A stretch of 64,000 nt of DNA, taken from the NCBI GenBank assembly GCA_021299735.1, contig JAJTEM010000014.1:186001-250000 (forward strand), read 5' to 3'. Positions 53,150 to 61,992 of this stretch are shown piece by piece (the first letter of the stretch is position 1; every line of letters starts with the position of its first letter). The translations under genes were made by a program, and so were the position numbers. Origin of the DNA: Burkholderiales bacterium. Lineage in GTDB: Bacteria; Pseudomonadota; Gammaproteobacteria; Burkholderiales; Burkholderiaceae_B. The notes under the pieces are model-generated. The model ran no database searches. It saw only the letters and a program-made list of their open reading frames with translations, and had not been told where the DNA came from.

Positions 53150-54955
53150 ATGAGTTACAACGCCCCAGTGAAAGACATGATGTTTGTCTTGAAAGAATTG
53201 GCAGGCCTGGATCAAGTATCCCAGTTGCCAGGTTGTGAAGACGCAACCGAGGAAACCGTGGATGCTGTTCTGAATGAAAATGCGAAGTTCACCAGCGAGG
53301 TGGTAGCACCGCTGAACTGGTCGGGCGACGTAGAGGCCGCCAACTGGAAAGACGGCGTGGTAACCACAGCCAAAGGCTTCAAAGAGGCTTTCAAAGCTTT
53401 CGGAGAGCAGGGCTGGCAAGGCCTGCAGCACCCCACTGAATTTGGTGGTCAAGGTTTGCCCAAGGTAGTGGCAACACCCTGCATGGAAATGGTCAATGGC
53501 TCCAACCTCAGCTTTGCGCTGTGCCCCTTGCTGACCGATGGCGCCATCGAAGCGCTGTTGGTGGCTGGCAGCCAGCAACTGAAAGAGACTTACATTCCCA
53601 AAATGATTTCCGGCGAATGGACCGGCACCATGAACCTGACCGAGCCACAGGCCGGCTCAGATCTGGCGCTGGTGCGTTCCAAAGCCGTGCCACAAGGCGA
53701 TGGCACTTACCGTATTTCTGGCCAAAAAATTTATATCACCTATGGTGAACACGACATGGCCAAAAATATTGTGCACCTGGTGCTGGCCCGCACCCCCGAT
53801 GCGCCCGAGGGCGTGAAGGGTATCAGCCTGTTTGTGGTGCCCAAGTTTTTGGTGAATGAAGATGGAAGCCTGGGCAAGCGCAACGATGTGTATTGCGCAT
53901 CCATCGAACACAAGCTGGGCATCAAGGCCTCCCCAACCGCGGTGCTTCTGTACGGCGACAACAAGGGTGAAGTGGGCCAGGGTGCAATCGGTTATTTGGT
54001 GGGTGAAGAAAACAAAGGCCTGCAATACATGTTTGTAATGATGAACGCTGCCCGTTTCCAGGTGGGTGTTCAGGGTATTGGTTTGGCTGAGCGTGCGTAT
54101 CAAAAAGCTGTGCAGTACGCCAACGACCGTGTGCAGTCCCGCCCTGTGGATGGCTCTTCAAACGAAGCGGTTGCAATCATCAACCACCCTGATGTAAAGC
54201 GCATGTTGATGAGCATGCGTTCACAGGTTGAAGCTGCGCGTGCCATGGCCTGCGTGGCAGGTGCCGCTTACGACGCAGCCCACAACCACCCGGATGAAGC
54301 CACTCGCAAACAGAACATGGCGGTGTATGAATTCATGGTGCCGCTGGTAAAGGGTTGGTCGACTGAAATGAGCATCGACGTTACATCTACCGGTGTACAG
54401 GTGCACGGCGGCATGGGTTTCATTGAAGAAACCGGTGCAGCGCAGTACTACCGTGATGCAAAAATTTTGACCATTTATGAAGGTACAACAGCCATTCAGG
54501 CCAACGATCTCGTGGGCCGCAAAACATCACGTGATGGTGGTGCTATGGTGAAAGCGTTGTGCGCGGAAATTGCACGCACCGTGGTGCAGCTTAATGATTC
54601 TGGTTCAGCACATGCCAAGGCAGTGGCAGCCCGTCTGGATGCGGCCCGCACCTCATTCCTGGATGCCGCGCAGTTTGTGGTTGAGAACATGAAAAGCAAT
54701 CCAAACGCAGTGTTTGCCGGTTCGGTGCCTTACTTGAAACTGGCAGGTACAACAGTAGCTGGCTGGCAAATGGCACGCGCCTTGTTGGCCGCTGAAGCGA
54801 AAATCAGGGCTGGCGAAACAGACAGTTTCTACAGTGACAAGATTCTGACATCACGCTTCTTCGCTGACCATGTGTTGAACACAGTGCCTGGCCTGCGCGA
54901 CAGTATTGTGAACGGTTACCAGGGTGTTACAGAAATGGCTGTTGCGAATTTCTAA
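53150..54955 (+). CDS. Acyl-CoA dehydrogenase, 600-aa DmdC-like class
   Basis: 601 aa FAD enzyme of beta-oxidation-type reactions. Features: FGEQGWQGLQHPTEFGGQGLP, MNLTEPQAGSDLALVR (FAD/substrate loop), ARFQVGVQGIGLAERAYQKA, VQVHGGMGFIEETGAAQYYRD and catalytic Glu region ILTIYEGTTAIQANDL, plus an additional C-terminal domain of about 120 residues. The length and tail match the 3-methylmercaptopropionyl-CoA/long-chain dehydrogenase subgroup; exact substrate unknown. Part of the etfBA unit and ended by a strong terminator. Confidence 0.92.
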   Translation: MSYNAPVKDMMFVLKELAGLDQVSQLPGCEDATEETVDAVLNENAKFTSEVVAPLNWSGDVEAANWKDGVVTTAKGFKEAFKAFGEQGWQGLQHPTEFGGQGLPKVVATPCMEMVNGSNLSFALCPLLTDGAIEALLVAGSQQLKETYIPKMISGEWTGTMNLTEPQAGSDLALVRSKAVPQGDGTYRISGQKIYITYGEHDMAKNIVHLVLARTPDAPEGVKGISLFVVPKFLVNEDGSLGKRNDVYCASIEHKLGIKASPTAVLLYGDNKGEVGQGAIGYLVGEENKGLQYMFVMMNAARFQVGVQGIGLAERAYQKAVQYANDRVQSRPVDGSSNEAVAIINHPDVKRMLMSMRSQVEAARAMACVAGAAYDAAHNHPDEATRKQNMAVYEFMVPLVKGWSTEMSIDVTSTGVQVHGGMGFIEETGAAQYYRDAKILTIYEGTTAIQANDLVGRKTSRDGGAMVKALCAEIARTVVQLNDSGSAHAKAVAARLDAARTSFLDAAQFVVENMKSNPNAVFAGSVPYLKLAGTTVAGWQMARALLAAEAKIRAGETDSFYSDKILTSRFFADHVLNTVPGLRDSIVNGYQGVTEMAVANF

Positions 54956-54984
54956 AAACGTTCAGGTAATGCTTTCACTGAAAA

Positions 54985-55009
54985 GCCCCTCACATTGAGG
55001 GGCTTTTTT
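54985..55009 (+). terminator. Rho-independent terminator of the etfBA–acyl-CoA dehydrogenase unit
   Basis: GCCCCTCA-CAT-TGAGGGGC, an 8-bp GC-rich stem with a 3-nt loop, followed by TTTTTT. Begins 30 bp after the stop codon. Confidence 0.93.
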
Positions 55010-55024
55010 CTTTATGCTGAGCAC

Positions 55025-55414
55025 ATGAATTATTCCCACCTTGCCGACGCAGTATTGCTAATCCACTTTGCCATCGTGTTGTTTGTGATGGGTGGTTTGT
55101 TGCTAATCGTATTGGGCAATTTATTGCGTTGGTCATGGGTGAACCACTGGTGGTTCAGGGCCTTGCACCTGCTTGCAATTTCAGTGGTCGTTATTGAAAG
55201 TTGGTTGGGCATTGAATGCCCGCTTACCACGCTCGAAAACTGGTTGCGCGTGCAAGCGGGGCAGGGTGTGTACCAAGGCAGCTTCACTCAGCACTGGGTG
55301 CATGGCGTGATGTTCTACCAAGCTCCGGCCTGGGTTTTTGCTTTGGCCTACACCCTGTTTGCCCTCGCTGTTGTGGCTGCTTGGTGGCGTTGGCCGCCAC
55401 ATCAATTCAAGTAG
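55025..55414 (+). CDS. DUF2784 membrane protein
   Basis: 129 aa from the ATG at 55025. Four predicted membrane helices with DUF2784 pattern: ADAVLLIHFAIVLFVMGGLL, WWFRALHLLAISVVVIESWLGIECPLTTLENWLR (conserved C-P-L-T-x-x-E-x-x-L-R) and the closing WVFALAYTLFALAVVAAWW. Function unknown. It follows the terminator directly and faces the convergent microprotein gene. Confidence 0.85.
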   Translation: MNYSHLADAVLLIHFAIVLFVMGGLLLIVLGNLLRWSWVNHWWFRALHLLAISVVVIESWLGIECPLTTLENWLRVQAGQGVYQGSFTQHWVHGVMFYQAPAWVFALAYTLFALAVVAAWWRWPPHQFK

Positions 55415-55416
55415 CA

Positions 55417-55665
55417 TTACCAAGCCCCAACGCCAGCACCAGCGGCGTCAAATCCGCCTACTGCGCCATCAGCAAACCAGCCGGAAAAGTCTAGCCATTC
55501 CGTGGTTTCGGTCACCAGCACTGAAGGTAATTCGGTTGCTTGGGCCAGACCAACGCCAGCAACAATAATCAGTAACATCAGTGTTGTCCTGAGTGCCTTG
55601 TTTGCGGTTTCAAACAGGTTCCAGTTCAGGTCCAGGCCAGTGAGGTTTTCGGGCCATTCGTTCAT
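55417..55665 (-). CDS. Single-helix membrane microprotein, unknown function
   Basis: 82 aa with an excellent ribosome site (AAGGAG, 9 nt before the ATG), which supports it as a real gene. N-terminal cytoplasmic part (about 1-26), one hydrophobic helix (about 28-43, TLMLLIIVAGVGLAQA), then a Glu/Trp-containing segment and a Gly/Ala-rich tail (FADGAVGGFDAAGAGVGAW). The helix followed by AQA could instead be a long signal peptide. No family recognised. Its stop lies 2 bp from the convergent DUF2784 stop. Confidence 0.65.
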   Translation of the reverse strand: MNEWPENLTGLDLNWNLFETANKALRTTLMLLIIVAGVGLAQATELPSVLVTETTEWLDFSGWFADGAVGGFDAAGAGVGAW

Positions 55666-55755
55666 GATTCACACTCCTTTTGAGATGGTGTGAAGTCATG
55701 ATATTGATGTACATTGTGCAAATAAACTACCGTCAACGAACAACACTATTGCGTC

Positions 55756-56703
55756 ATGAGCAACAATTTCAATGAACTTCAAGCCGCTGAAACCTTCTTG
55801 ATGGTGGTTAATACTGGCAGTTTTGCTGCGGCTGCCAAGCTAAAAGGCGAGAACCCCTCCAGCATCAGCCGGGCTATTGCCCAGCTTGAGGCGCATTTGA
55901 ATATTCGTTTGTTGAATCGCACCACGCGGCAGGTAAAAATTACCGAGGCTGGCGAAATTTATAAAATTCATGCACAGCGCATGCTGGAAAGCCAGCAAGA
56001 GGCCCGTGATGCACTAACCCAGTTACAAAGTGGGCAGCCTCATGGAACCGTTCGTATTAGCCTGCCAGTCATCGTGGGCGAAAAAATACTGGCACCCCGC
56101 CTGCCAGAATTTCATGCTAAGTACCCCGAAGTTCAATTGCAAATCGACCTGTCCAACCGAAACGCGCTGATTGTAGAAGAGGGTTTTGACATCGCTTTGC
56201 GTGTGGGTGTGTTGCAAGATTCAACCCTGCGCGCCCGAAAAGTCGCCACCATTTGGCGAAAACTGTATGCCGCGCCGGCTTATCTGGAAAAGCATGGTGT
56301 GCCGCAAACCCCCGCCGATTTGGTGCATCACCAATGCATTGCTTTTTCTCAACGTGGCGATCAAAAGGAATGGGAGTTTTGGCCAAAAAACGGTGCGCAG
56401 CCCAGCCAAAAGCACCGGGTGCTTTCCTGGCTAACTTGCTCCAGCCCAATGATGGTGGTGCGGGCCATTCAAGCTGGTCTGGGCTTGGGCCGCAGTGCGG
56501 ACTGGATGTTGCAAGGCGCACTGGCCCGTGGCGAATTGGTCGAAATTCTGACCGACTGGCATTGCGACAACCCGGCCACCGGCGGCTTGCCCATGTACCT
56601 TGTGTTTCCGCCAGGTTTGAGTAGTCAGCTTTCCCTAAAAACCCGGGTGGTTGCCGATTTTCTGGAGCAAATTGTTCGCTCGGAATTCAAAAAGGCTGAT
56701 TAA
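55756..56703 (+). CDS. LysR-family transcriptional regulator
   Basis: 315 aa. N-terminal winged helix (residues about 6-65: ETFLMVVNTGSFAAAAKLKGENPSSISRAIAQLE, then LLNRTTRQVKITEAG) and a periplasmic-binding-like effector domain with the typical VRISLPVIVGEKILAPRLPEF start. Of the broad class related to CrgA-type LysR proteins. The only downstream co-directional neighbour is a BASS-family transporter 77 bp away, which may or may not be its target. Confidence 0.9.
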   Translation: MSNNFNELQAAETFLMVVNTGSFAAAAKLKGENPSSISRAIAQLEAHLNIRLLNRTTRQVKITEAGEIYKIHAQRMLESQQEARDALTQLQSGQPHGTVRISLPVIVGEKILAPRLPEFHAKYPEVQLQIDLSNRNALIVEEGFDIALRVGVLQDSTLRARKVATIWRKLYAAPAYLEKHGVPQTPADLVHHQCIAFSQRGDQKEWEFWPKNGAQPSQKHRVLSWLTCSSPMMVVRAIQAGLGLGRSADWMLQGALARGELVEILTDWHCDNPATGGLPMYLVFPPGLSSQLSLKTRVVADFLEQIVRSEFKKAD

Positions 56704-56780
56704 ACCGAATTTTGCTGACAGCCAAACTTTCAGCCTTGGGCTACATTAGCTGAACAATAAAAAATACTTACGGAGACACA

Positions 56781-57635
56781 ATGCTCGGCAACACTTACAT
56801 CACAATCGGTTTACCGGTTTCCCTTTTTATCATCATGATCGGTATGGGCTTAAGCCTCACCGTGGAAGATTTTCGACGTATTAAAGAGCAGCCAAAAGGT
56901 GTAATCGTTGGCACGGTGTTGCAATTGGTTGGCGTGCCCCTGCTTGGGTTTGCAATTGGCGGCTTGTATGGCGGTGGTGTAATGGCAGCAGGGCTGGTTC
57001 TTTCGGCTGTTATGCCAGGTGGCACCACCTCGAATGTGCTCACTTACATGGCCAAAGCAAACCTGGCTTTGTCAATTACGCTGACTGTACTGGCCAGCCT
57101 GCTCACGGTGCTCACCATCCCTTTTTATATGTCCTACGCGCTTCCGATGTTTGTTGGGGCGAATACCGAGCTGCAGCTTCCGTTTCTGCAAACCCTCATC
57201 ACCATGATGGTGATCGTGATTATTCCGGTGTGCATTGGCATGTTTGTTCGCGCCAAGAAGCCCGAGCTGTCACAGAAATTTGAACCAGCAATCAACAAGT
57301 TTGCAGTGTTTGTTTTGGTGGCAATTATTGTGCTGATTGGTGTGAGTGAATCGGAGAATATGCCCACTTGGTTTGCCCAGGCCTGGATGCCGGTGGTCAC
57401 CTTGAACCTGGCCGCAATTGCTTTGGGTTTGCTGGGTGGCAAGCTGAGCGGCTTGAACGCGAGAGACAGCCTGACCGTGTCGATTGAAATGTGTGTCAAG
57501 AACTCTACTTTGGGTTTAACAATCGCTTTGTCGCTGCTTGGAAATGCTGAAATTGCCGTGCCAGTGGTTGTTTATGGCTTGTTGATGTATGCCACTGTGG
57601 CTTTGCTGTGTTGGTACGGCAGAAAATTGAAGTGA
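56781..57635 (+). CDS. Bile acid:sodium symporter (BASS/SBF) family transporter
   Basis: 284 aa, about nine or ten membrane helices. BASS features: MIGMGLSLTVEDFRRI near the start, SAVMPGGTTSNVLTYMAKAN (the crossover region with P-G-G-x-x-S-N), and IEMCVKNSTLGLTIALSLLG (second crossover, E-x-x-x-x-N). Sodium-coupled uptake of organic anions; bile acids are not the expected substrate in this organism. Shine-Dalgarno CGGAG before the ATG. Confidence 0.9.
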   Translation: MLGNTYITIGLPVSLFIIMIGMGLSLTVEDFRRIKEQPKGVIVGTVLQLVGVPLLGFAIGGLYGGGVMAAGLVLSAVMPGGTTSNVLTYMAKANLALSITLTVLASLLTVLTIPFYMSYALPMFVGANTELQLPFLQTLITMMVIVIIPVCIGMFVRAKKPELSQKFEPAINKFAVFVLVAIIVLIGVSESENMPTWFAQAWMPVVTLNLAAIALGLLGGKLSGLNARDSLTVSIEMCVKNSTLGLTIALSLLGNAEIAVPVVVYGLLMYATVALLCWYGRKLK

Positions 57636-57750
57636 TGGGAGTTTTTATGAATTGTTTTTTGTGTAAGGGTTTTTCTAACAGCGATTAAGGGTAGATTTCC
57701 GTATTTGCTTTAGCCGATTGCTGACTTTGTGAGTCAATTCGCTTGCCGTT

Positions 57751-57771
57751 AATTTCTCTACAGGAGAAATT
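57751..57771 (+). promoter_or_regulatory. AU-rich hairpin enclosing the Shine-Dalgarno
   Basis: AATTTCTC (57751-57758) pairs with GAGAAATT (57764-57771) around a TACAG loop; the AGGAG ribosome site (57762-57766) is half in the loop and half in the stem, 7 nt before the ATG at 57774. A second short palindrome TGACT-TTGTG-AGTCA lies at 57722-57736. The arrangement resembles a translational switch or RNA thermometer. Confidence 0.55.
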
Positions 57772-57773
57772 TA

Positions 57774-58508
57774 ATGTCAAGCAATCAATTAAATACTCTT
57801 CCATCATCGATTGCTCGACACCTAGCGTTGTTGTCGATGTGCTTGCTGGGCGTATTTCCCGCGCGAGCTGAGTTACCCACTAAGCCCACTTTAGTCAACC
57901 CGCCACAAACCCGATCTGCTTCACTGGTTGCAGATCGTATTCGCTTTGCTTTTGAGCCCTCAAATCAATTCTTGATCAAGGTTGCCGTTAGAAATATTCA
58001 AAGTCGTTCACCTTTCATTTCAATGCTCACAGACAAAGGCAATTGTCTGATTGTGATTAACACCCAGCCAGAGAGCTGGGCAGCCTGGAAAGCCTTTCGC
58101 GATCAAGGAAACCTTGGCGAGGCAGAGTCTTACTATTTTGCATTGCTTCACGAGCTGGGTCATTGTGTTAACAAGCTCAATCCAACTTCCAGCCGACAGC
58201 TTTTTTCTGAAGGTTATCAGTCGGAGTTTTATGCAGATGTATTTGCACTTGTGGCTGCGAAGCGTCTATTGAACAAGGATTCGTATCAGGCAATTGCCGA
58301 GGGGGTTATCAGGGCCAGAATTGGACAGCAACGCTGGTACAGCCCCAGGACACACGCAACAGGCCGACCACTTGAAAGCGTTTATCAGCTTTTGAAATCA
58401 ATGGATACTGAAACGTCCTTGGGTTCAGCTTCACTTGAGCAGCAAAGTGTTGATTTGATTGAGCGGTCAAAGGCTACGAACACCTCTCTTGCTTTTAATC
58501 CAAATTAG
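57774..58508 (+). CDS. Secreted HExxH putative zinc metalloprotease
   Basis: 244 aa. Signal peptide (hydrophobic LALLSMCLLGVFPARA, cleavage about residue 32). H126-E127-L-G-H130 is a zincin zinc-binding motif; downstream E151 or D155 (SEGYQSEFYADVF) could be the third ligand. Beyond the motif I do not recognise a peptidase family, so activity is a prediction. Good ribosome site inside a hairpin. Upstream of a type I secretion cluster, but it has its own Sec signal and is unlikely to be the type I substrate. Confidence 0.65.
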   Translation: MSSNQLNTLPSSIARHLALLSMCLLGVFPARAELPTKPTLVNPPQTRSASLVADRIRFAFEPSNQFLIKVAVRNIQSRSPFISMLTDKGNCLIVINTQPESWAAWKAFRDQGNLGEAESYYFALLHELGHCVNKLNPTSSRQLFSEGYQSEFYADVFALVAAKRLLNKDSYQAIAEGVIRARIGQQRWYSPRTHATGRPLESVYQLLKSMDTETSLGSASLEQQSVDLIERSKATNTSLAFNPN

Positions 58509-58621
58509 CACATAAAAAATCTGTCGCCCGTCACTTCCCTACCCATGCTTTGAATTTGAATAGGCTAGTTTCCCGCACATTAAATACTGATCGTATAAAG
58601 AAAATAGTTAAATATTATTAA

Positions 58622-58643
58622 AAATCACTCCACAGAGTGATTT
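58622..58643 (+). terminator. Hairpin before the type I secretion genes
   Basis: AAATCACTC-CACA-GAGTGATTT, a perfect 9-bp stem in an AT-rich 241-bp gap. No T-tract follows, so it may be a factor-dependent terminator for the metalloprotease gene or a regulatory site for the secretion operon. I see nothing else in the gap. Confidence 0.4.
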
Positions 58644-58749
58644 AGATCGGGTTACAGCTAATAATTTTCAGTCTTACTTCCTCACCATCCATTGATACAC
58701 TGCCTCACGATTTTGATTGAGAAAATCAAAATATCTTATTGAGGTCAGC

Positions 58750-60510
58750 ATGTTTAATTCCAATGGCAACCCCAATGCCAGAGATAGAACTCCGTTAAAA
58801 GACGCCATTCGTGATTGTAAAAGTGCCATTTATCTGATGGTCTTTGTCACGGCGGTCATTAATTTACTGAGCATCGCACCCATCTTGTACATGATGAACG
58901 TGTTTGATCGGGTATTGCCTACCAACAGCACAGTAACTCTGGTCTCCCTGCTGGTACTTGTTTTGGGGCTGTATGTGTTTTGGACTGCATTGGAGTGGCT
59001 TAGAACCCGCTTAATGATCAGGATTTCACTGCGTATAGATTGGGATCTGGCAACCTCAGTTTTCAATGCCTGTTTCCGGAAAAGTCTGTCCAACACCGAT
59101 GCAAACGTTCATCAAGCCATGAATGACATGCTGACTTTGAGGCAATTCATTACTGGGCCATCGCTCATCTCTTTGGTCGACGGACCATTCGCGATTGTGT
59201 TCATGGTCATCGCTTATTTGATTCACCCCTGGTTAGCAGGGTTTATTGTGGTTTCAACCCTGATCCTGTTAGTGATTACATTGCTTACCAAACAAGTGAC
59301 CACTGCACCCATTGAAGCCGCAAACCATGCAAACCTCGAGGCCAACCGCTTGGCTGCAGCAAGCCTAAAAAACGCTGAAGTTGCAGTTTCCATGGGCATG
59401 TTGCCTTCATTGCGAAAGCGTTGGTACAACCTCCACCGAAGTTATCTGCAACACCAGGTTAATTCATCAGAGTCGAATGGATTCATCGGAATGATTGGTG
59501 GTGTTTTCTCAAAATCACTCCCTTCGCTTCAGATCACGATTGCAGTCATCCTGGCTGGTATGGGTTTGATCTCAGCGGGTGGCGTGATTGCTGCCAGTTT
59601 TTTAATCGGCAAAGCCACTGCTCCCTTGAAAACGATGATTACAAAATGGGAAGAGGTCATCAAAGCCAGGATCGCCTTTGAACGATTGGACCAATTGCTG
59701 GCCAATCAGGAATTCATCGAGCAAAAAATGTCACTGCCAGCTCCTTTGGGTCACCTGACAGCCAAAGAACTTACTGTGATGGCTCCCAAAAGTGATCGCC
59801 CCATATTGCGAGGCGTCAATTTTGATGTGCCGCCAGGGCAGATATTGGCAATTGTGGGGCCCAATGCCTCTGGAAAAACTTCTTTGCTGAAATGCATGCT
59901 TGGCTTGTGGAGACCTTTTTCCGGAACCATGCGTTTGGATGGCGCTGAAGTTGCGGATTGGCGGCACGAGGAGCTTGGACAGCACATTGGTTACGTTTCT
60001 CAAAGCACAAGTATGTTTGAGGGTACGGTTGCAGAGAATATTGCCCGCTTGCAAGAAGTGGATTCTCAAGAGGTTGTGGCGGCAGCCAAAGCAGTGGGTG
60101 TTCACGAAATGATCCTTGGTTTTCCAAAAGGATATGACACGATTTTGGGAAACGGCTCATTTGAGCTTTCGGGTGGGCAGTCTCAACGCCTCGCTTTGGC
60201 GCGAGCCGTTTACAAATCACCAAAGCTTCTTGTGCTGGATGAGCCCAATTCCAATCTGGATGATCAGGCTGAAACTCAGCTACAAAAAACAATCCTTGCA
60301 TTGAGAGCGGCCGGTTCAACTGTTGTACTCACCTCTCACCGGGCTCGTCTTGTGTCTGTTTCTGACTGGATGCTTTTATTGAAAGACGGGTTTCAAGTTC
60401 GATTTGGTCCTACAAGCGATTTGCTGCCTGAGTTGACAGGAAAGCGTGAAGTTGCAGCGGCCAGCGTTGTCAGCGAATTACGAGCGCCTTTACCAGCGAC
60501 AAATCGATGA
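58750..60510 (+). CDS. Type I secretion ABC transporter (PrtD-like)
   Basis: 586 aa, permease and ATPase in one chain. Transmembrane half (about 30-320, PrtD-type start AIYLMVFVTAVINLLSIAPILYMMNVFDRVLPTNS) lacking the C39 peptidase-like domain, then a nucleotide-binding domain with Walker A GPNASGKTSLL, signature LSGGQSQRLALARAV and Walker B LLVLDEPNSNLDD. Exports an unidentified substrate with the HlyD adaptor and TolC that follow. ATG 58750 with GAGGT just upstream; an in-frame TTG start upstream is less likely. Confidence 0.93.
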   Translation: MFNSNGNPNARDRTPLKDAIRDCKSAIYLMVFVTAVINLLSIAPILYMMNVFDRVLPTNSTVTLVSLLVLVLGLYVFWTALEWLRTRLMIRISLRIDWDLATSVFNACFRKSLSNTDANVHQAMNDMLTLRQFITGPSLISLVDGPFAIVFMVIAYLIHPWLAGFIVVSTLILLVITLLTKQVTTAPIEAANHANLEANRLAAASLKNAEVAVSMGMLPSLRKRWYNLHRSYLQHQVNSSESNGFIGMIGGVFSKSLPSLQITIAVILAGMGLISAGGVIAASFLIGKATAPLKTMITKWEEVIKARIAFERLDQLLANQEFIEQKMSLPAPLGHLTAKELTVMAPKSDRPILRGVNFDVPPGQILAIVGPNASGKTSLLKCMLGLWRPFSGTMRLDGAEVADWRHEELGQHIGYVSQSTSMFEGTVAENIARLQEVDSQEVVAAAKAVGVHEMILGFPKGYDTILGNGSFELSGGQSQRLALARAVYKSPKLLVLDEPNSNLDDQAETQLQKTILALRAAGSTVVLTSHRARLVSVSDWMLLLKDGFQVRFGPTSDLLPELTGKREVAAASVVSELRAPLPATNR

Positions 60511-60547
60511 AAGTCGTGCAACTGAATACTGATTCAACAATCAAGAG

Positions 60548-61912
60548 ATGAACATGTTTGCGAAATTGATCAGTTCGTTAAATCCCTACGACCCTTCCAA
60601 ATTGAAGGAGTCTGAGTTCAAGCCAATTGTCGTTGATGAATCAAACATTCGCAAAAGAACACTTCAAACCATGCTGATTCTTTTTGGTGCTTTTTTTGCT
60701 TGGTCCGTGCTTGCTCCGCTTGATGCGGGCGTTCACATTACCGGCAAAGTCGCCGTATCAGGCAAGAAAAAGGAAGTGGCTCATCCGAATGGTGGCGTTG
60801 TTCAGGAACTGCTTGTTGAGGAAGGGGATCGGGTTGAGAAAGGCCAGGTTCTTTTGAAGGTGAATCCTTTAACAACAGAAGCTCGTTTGAATGACGCTCA
60901 GCTTGAATATGTGAACATGTTGGCGATGGAATCCAGGCTTGTTTCCGAGCAGCAAGGATTAAACGAGATTGTATGGCTGGATGGTTTAAAAGAAATGTCC
61001 ACCAACGATCCTCGTATCACTCAGGTGATGGCCTCACAGGAACGTGTGTTTGAGTCTGGTCGATCAGAGCGTATACAGGAAAAATCGATCATTAATCAGA
61101 AGCTGTCCAGCTACCGTGCTCAGCTGGTGGAACTTCAAGGCGTGCTGGATCTGAAAAAAGCCCAGCTGGCCACTTTGTCTGAAGAGGCAAAAAGTAGTAG
61201 AGATCTGGCCAATGAAGGTTTTGTGCCCAAGTCAGCTGCGAACGAAGTTGACCGACAGCGCAGTACTTTACTTGCCAGTATTTCAACGACCGTCAATGAA
61301 ATTTCAACAGTGCAGTCTTCAATTGCCCAGGGGCGACTAGAGCTGGTTCAGATCGATGCAAAGTTTCAAAAGGAAATTAACGAACGGTTGACCGAGGTAC
61401 AAAAGCAGCGAAAGTCGCTGAATACCCAAGTTGAATCTCTGAGGTTTGACCGAGATCTTGCAGAGGTGAAAGCGCCAGCATCTGGGATTGTAGTCGGTCT
61501 GAAAGTGAATACTGTGGGGGGAGTAATTCGTGGCGCGGATGTGTTGATGGAGATTGTTCCAGATGATGGGAACTTGGTGGTAGAGGCACGGGTTCCGCCT
61601 GTATTCATCGACAAAGTCAGAAACGGTATGGAAACAGACATGCGTTTTTCGGCTTTTAACAGAAATACCACTCCTGTCATTGATGGCAAGGTTTCCCTGG
61701 TGGGTGCAGACCTGTTGCCTGCAGACAAAGATCAGGATGAGTACTACCTTGCCTTGATTGAAACCACCACGGATGGATTAAAAGCACTGGGTGATCTTGA
61801 GGTGCAGCCTGGAATGCCAGTGGAAGTTATTGTGAAGAATGGTGAAAGGACATTTATAAGTTACCTGCTCAAGCCTTTGACTGATCGTTTCGCAATCGCT
61901 TTTAAAGATTGA
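60548..61912 (+). CDS. HlyD-type type I secretion adaptor
   Basis: 454 aa. N-terminal membrane anchor (about 37-58, MLILFGAFFAWSVLAPLDAG), biotinyl/lipoyl-like halves HPNGGVVQELLVEEGDRVEKGQ and EVKAPASGIVVGLKVNT flanking a long coiled-coil hairpin (about 130-310), and a C-terminal beta domain with GMPVEVIVKNGERTFISYLLKPL, the HlyD/PrtE family ending. Bridges the ABC transporter and TolC in the periplasm. Second ATG at 60554 may be the true start. Confidence 0.92.
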   Translation: MNMFAKLISSLNPYDPSKLKESEFKPIVVDESNIRKRTLQTMLILFGAFFAWSVLAPLDAGVHITGKVAVSGKKKEVAHPNGGVVQELLVEEGDRVEKGQVLLKVNPLTTEARLNDAQLEYVNMLAMESRLVSEQQGLNEIVWLDGLKEMSTNDPRITQVMASQERVFESGRSERIQEKSIINQKLSSYRAQLVELQGVLDLKKAQLATLSEEAKSSRDLANEGFVPKSAANEVDRQRSTLLASISTTVNEISTVQSSIAQGRLELVQIDAKFQKEINERLTEVQKQRKSLNTQVESLRFDRDLAEVKAPASGIVVGLKVNTVGGVIRGADVLMEIVPDDGNLVVEARVPPVFIDKVRNGMETDMRFSAFNRNTTPVIDGKVSLVGADLLPADKDQDEYYLALIETTTDGLKALGDLEVQPGMPVEVIVKNGERTFISYLLKPLTDRFAIAFKD

Positions 61913-61992
61913 GTCTTTAATGACCAACCGTTTCAAACCTGATTTAACTTTTCAGCGTGACAACAACAAACCCAAATGCAGTTTTTAACCAT

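Noticed and set aside
52463-53578. Long minus-strand open frame (371 codons) across etfA and the acyl-CoA dehydrogenase start
   Set aside because: It spans the intergenic gap and two certain genes and is rich in His, Cys and Arg, as expected of antisense translation.
57774-58508. HExxH protein as the substrate of the type I system
   Set aside because: It carries an N-terminal Sec signal peptide and lacks glycine-rich repeats or a C-terminal type I signal, so adjacency is not evidence.
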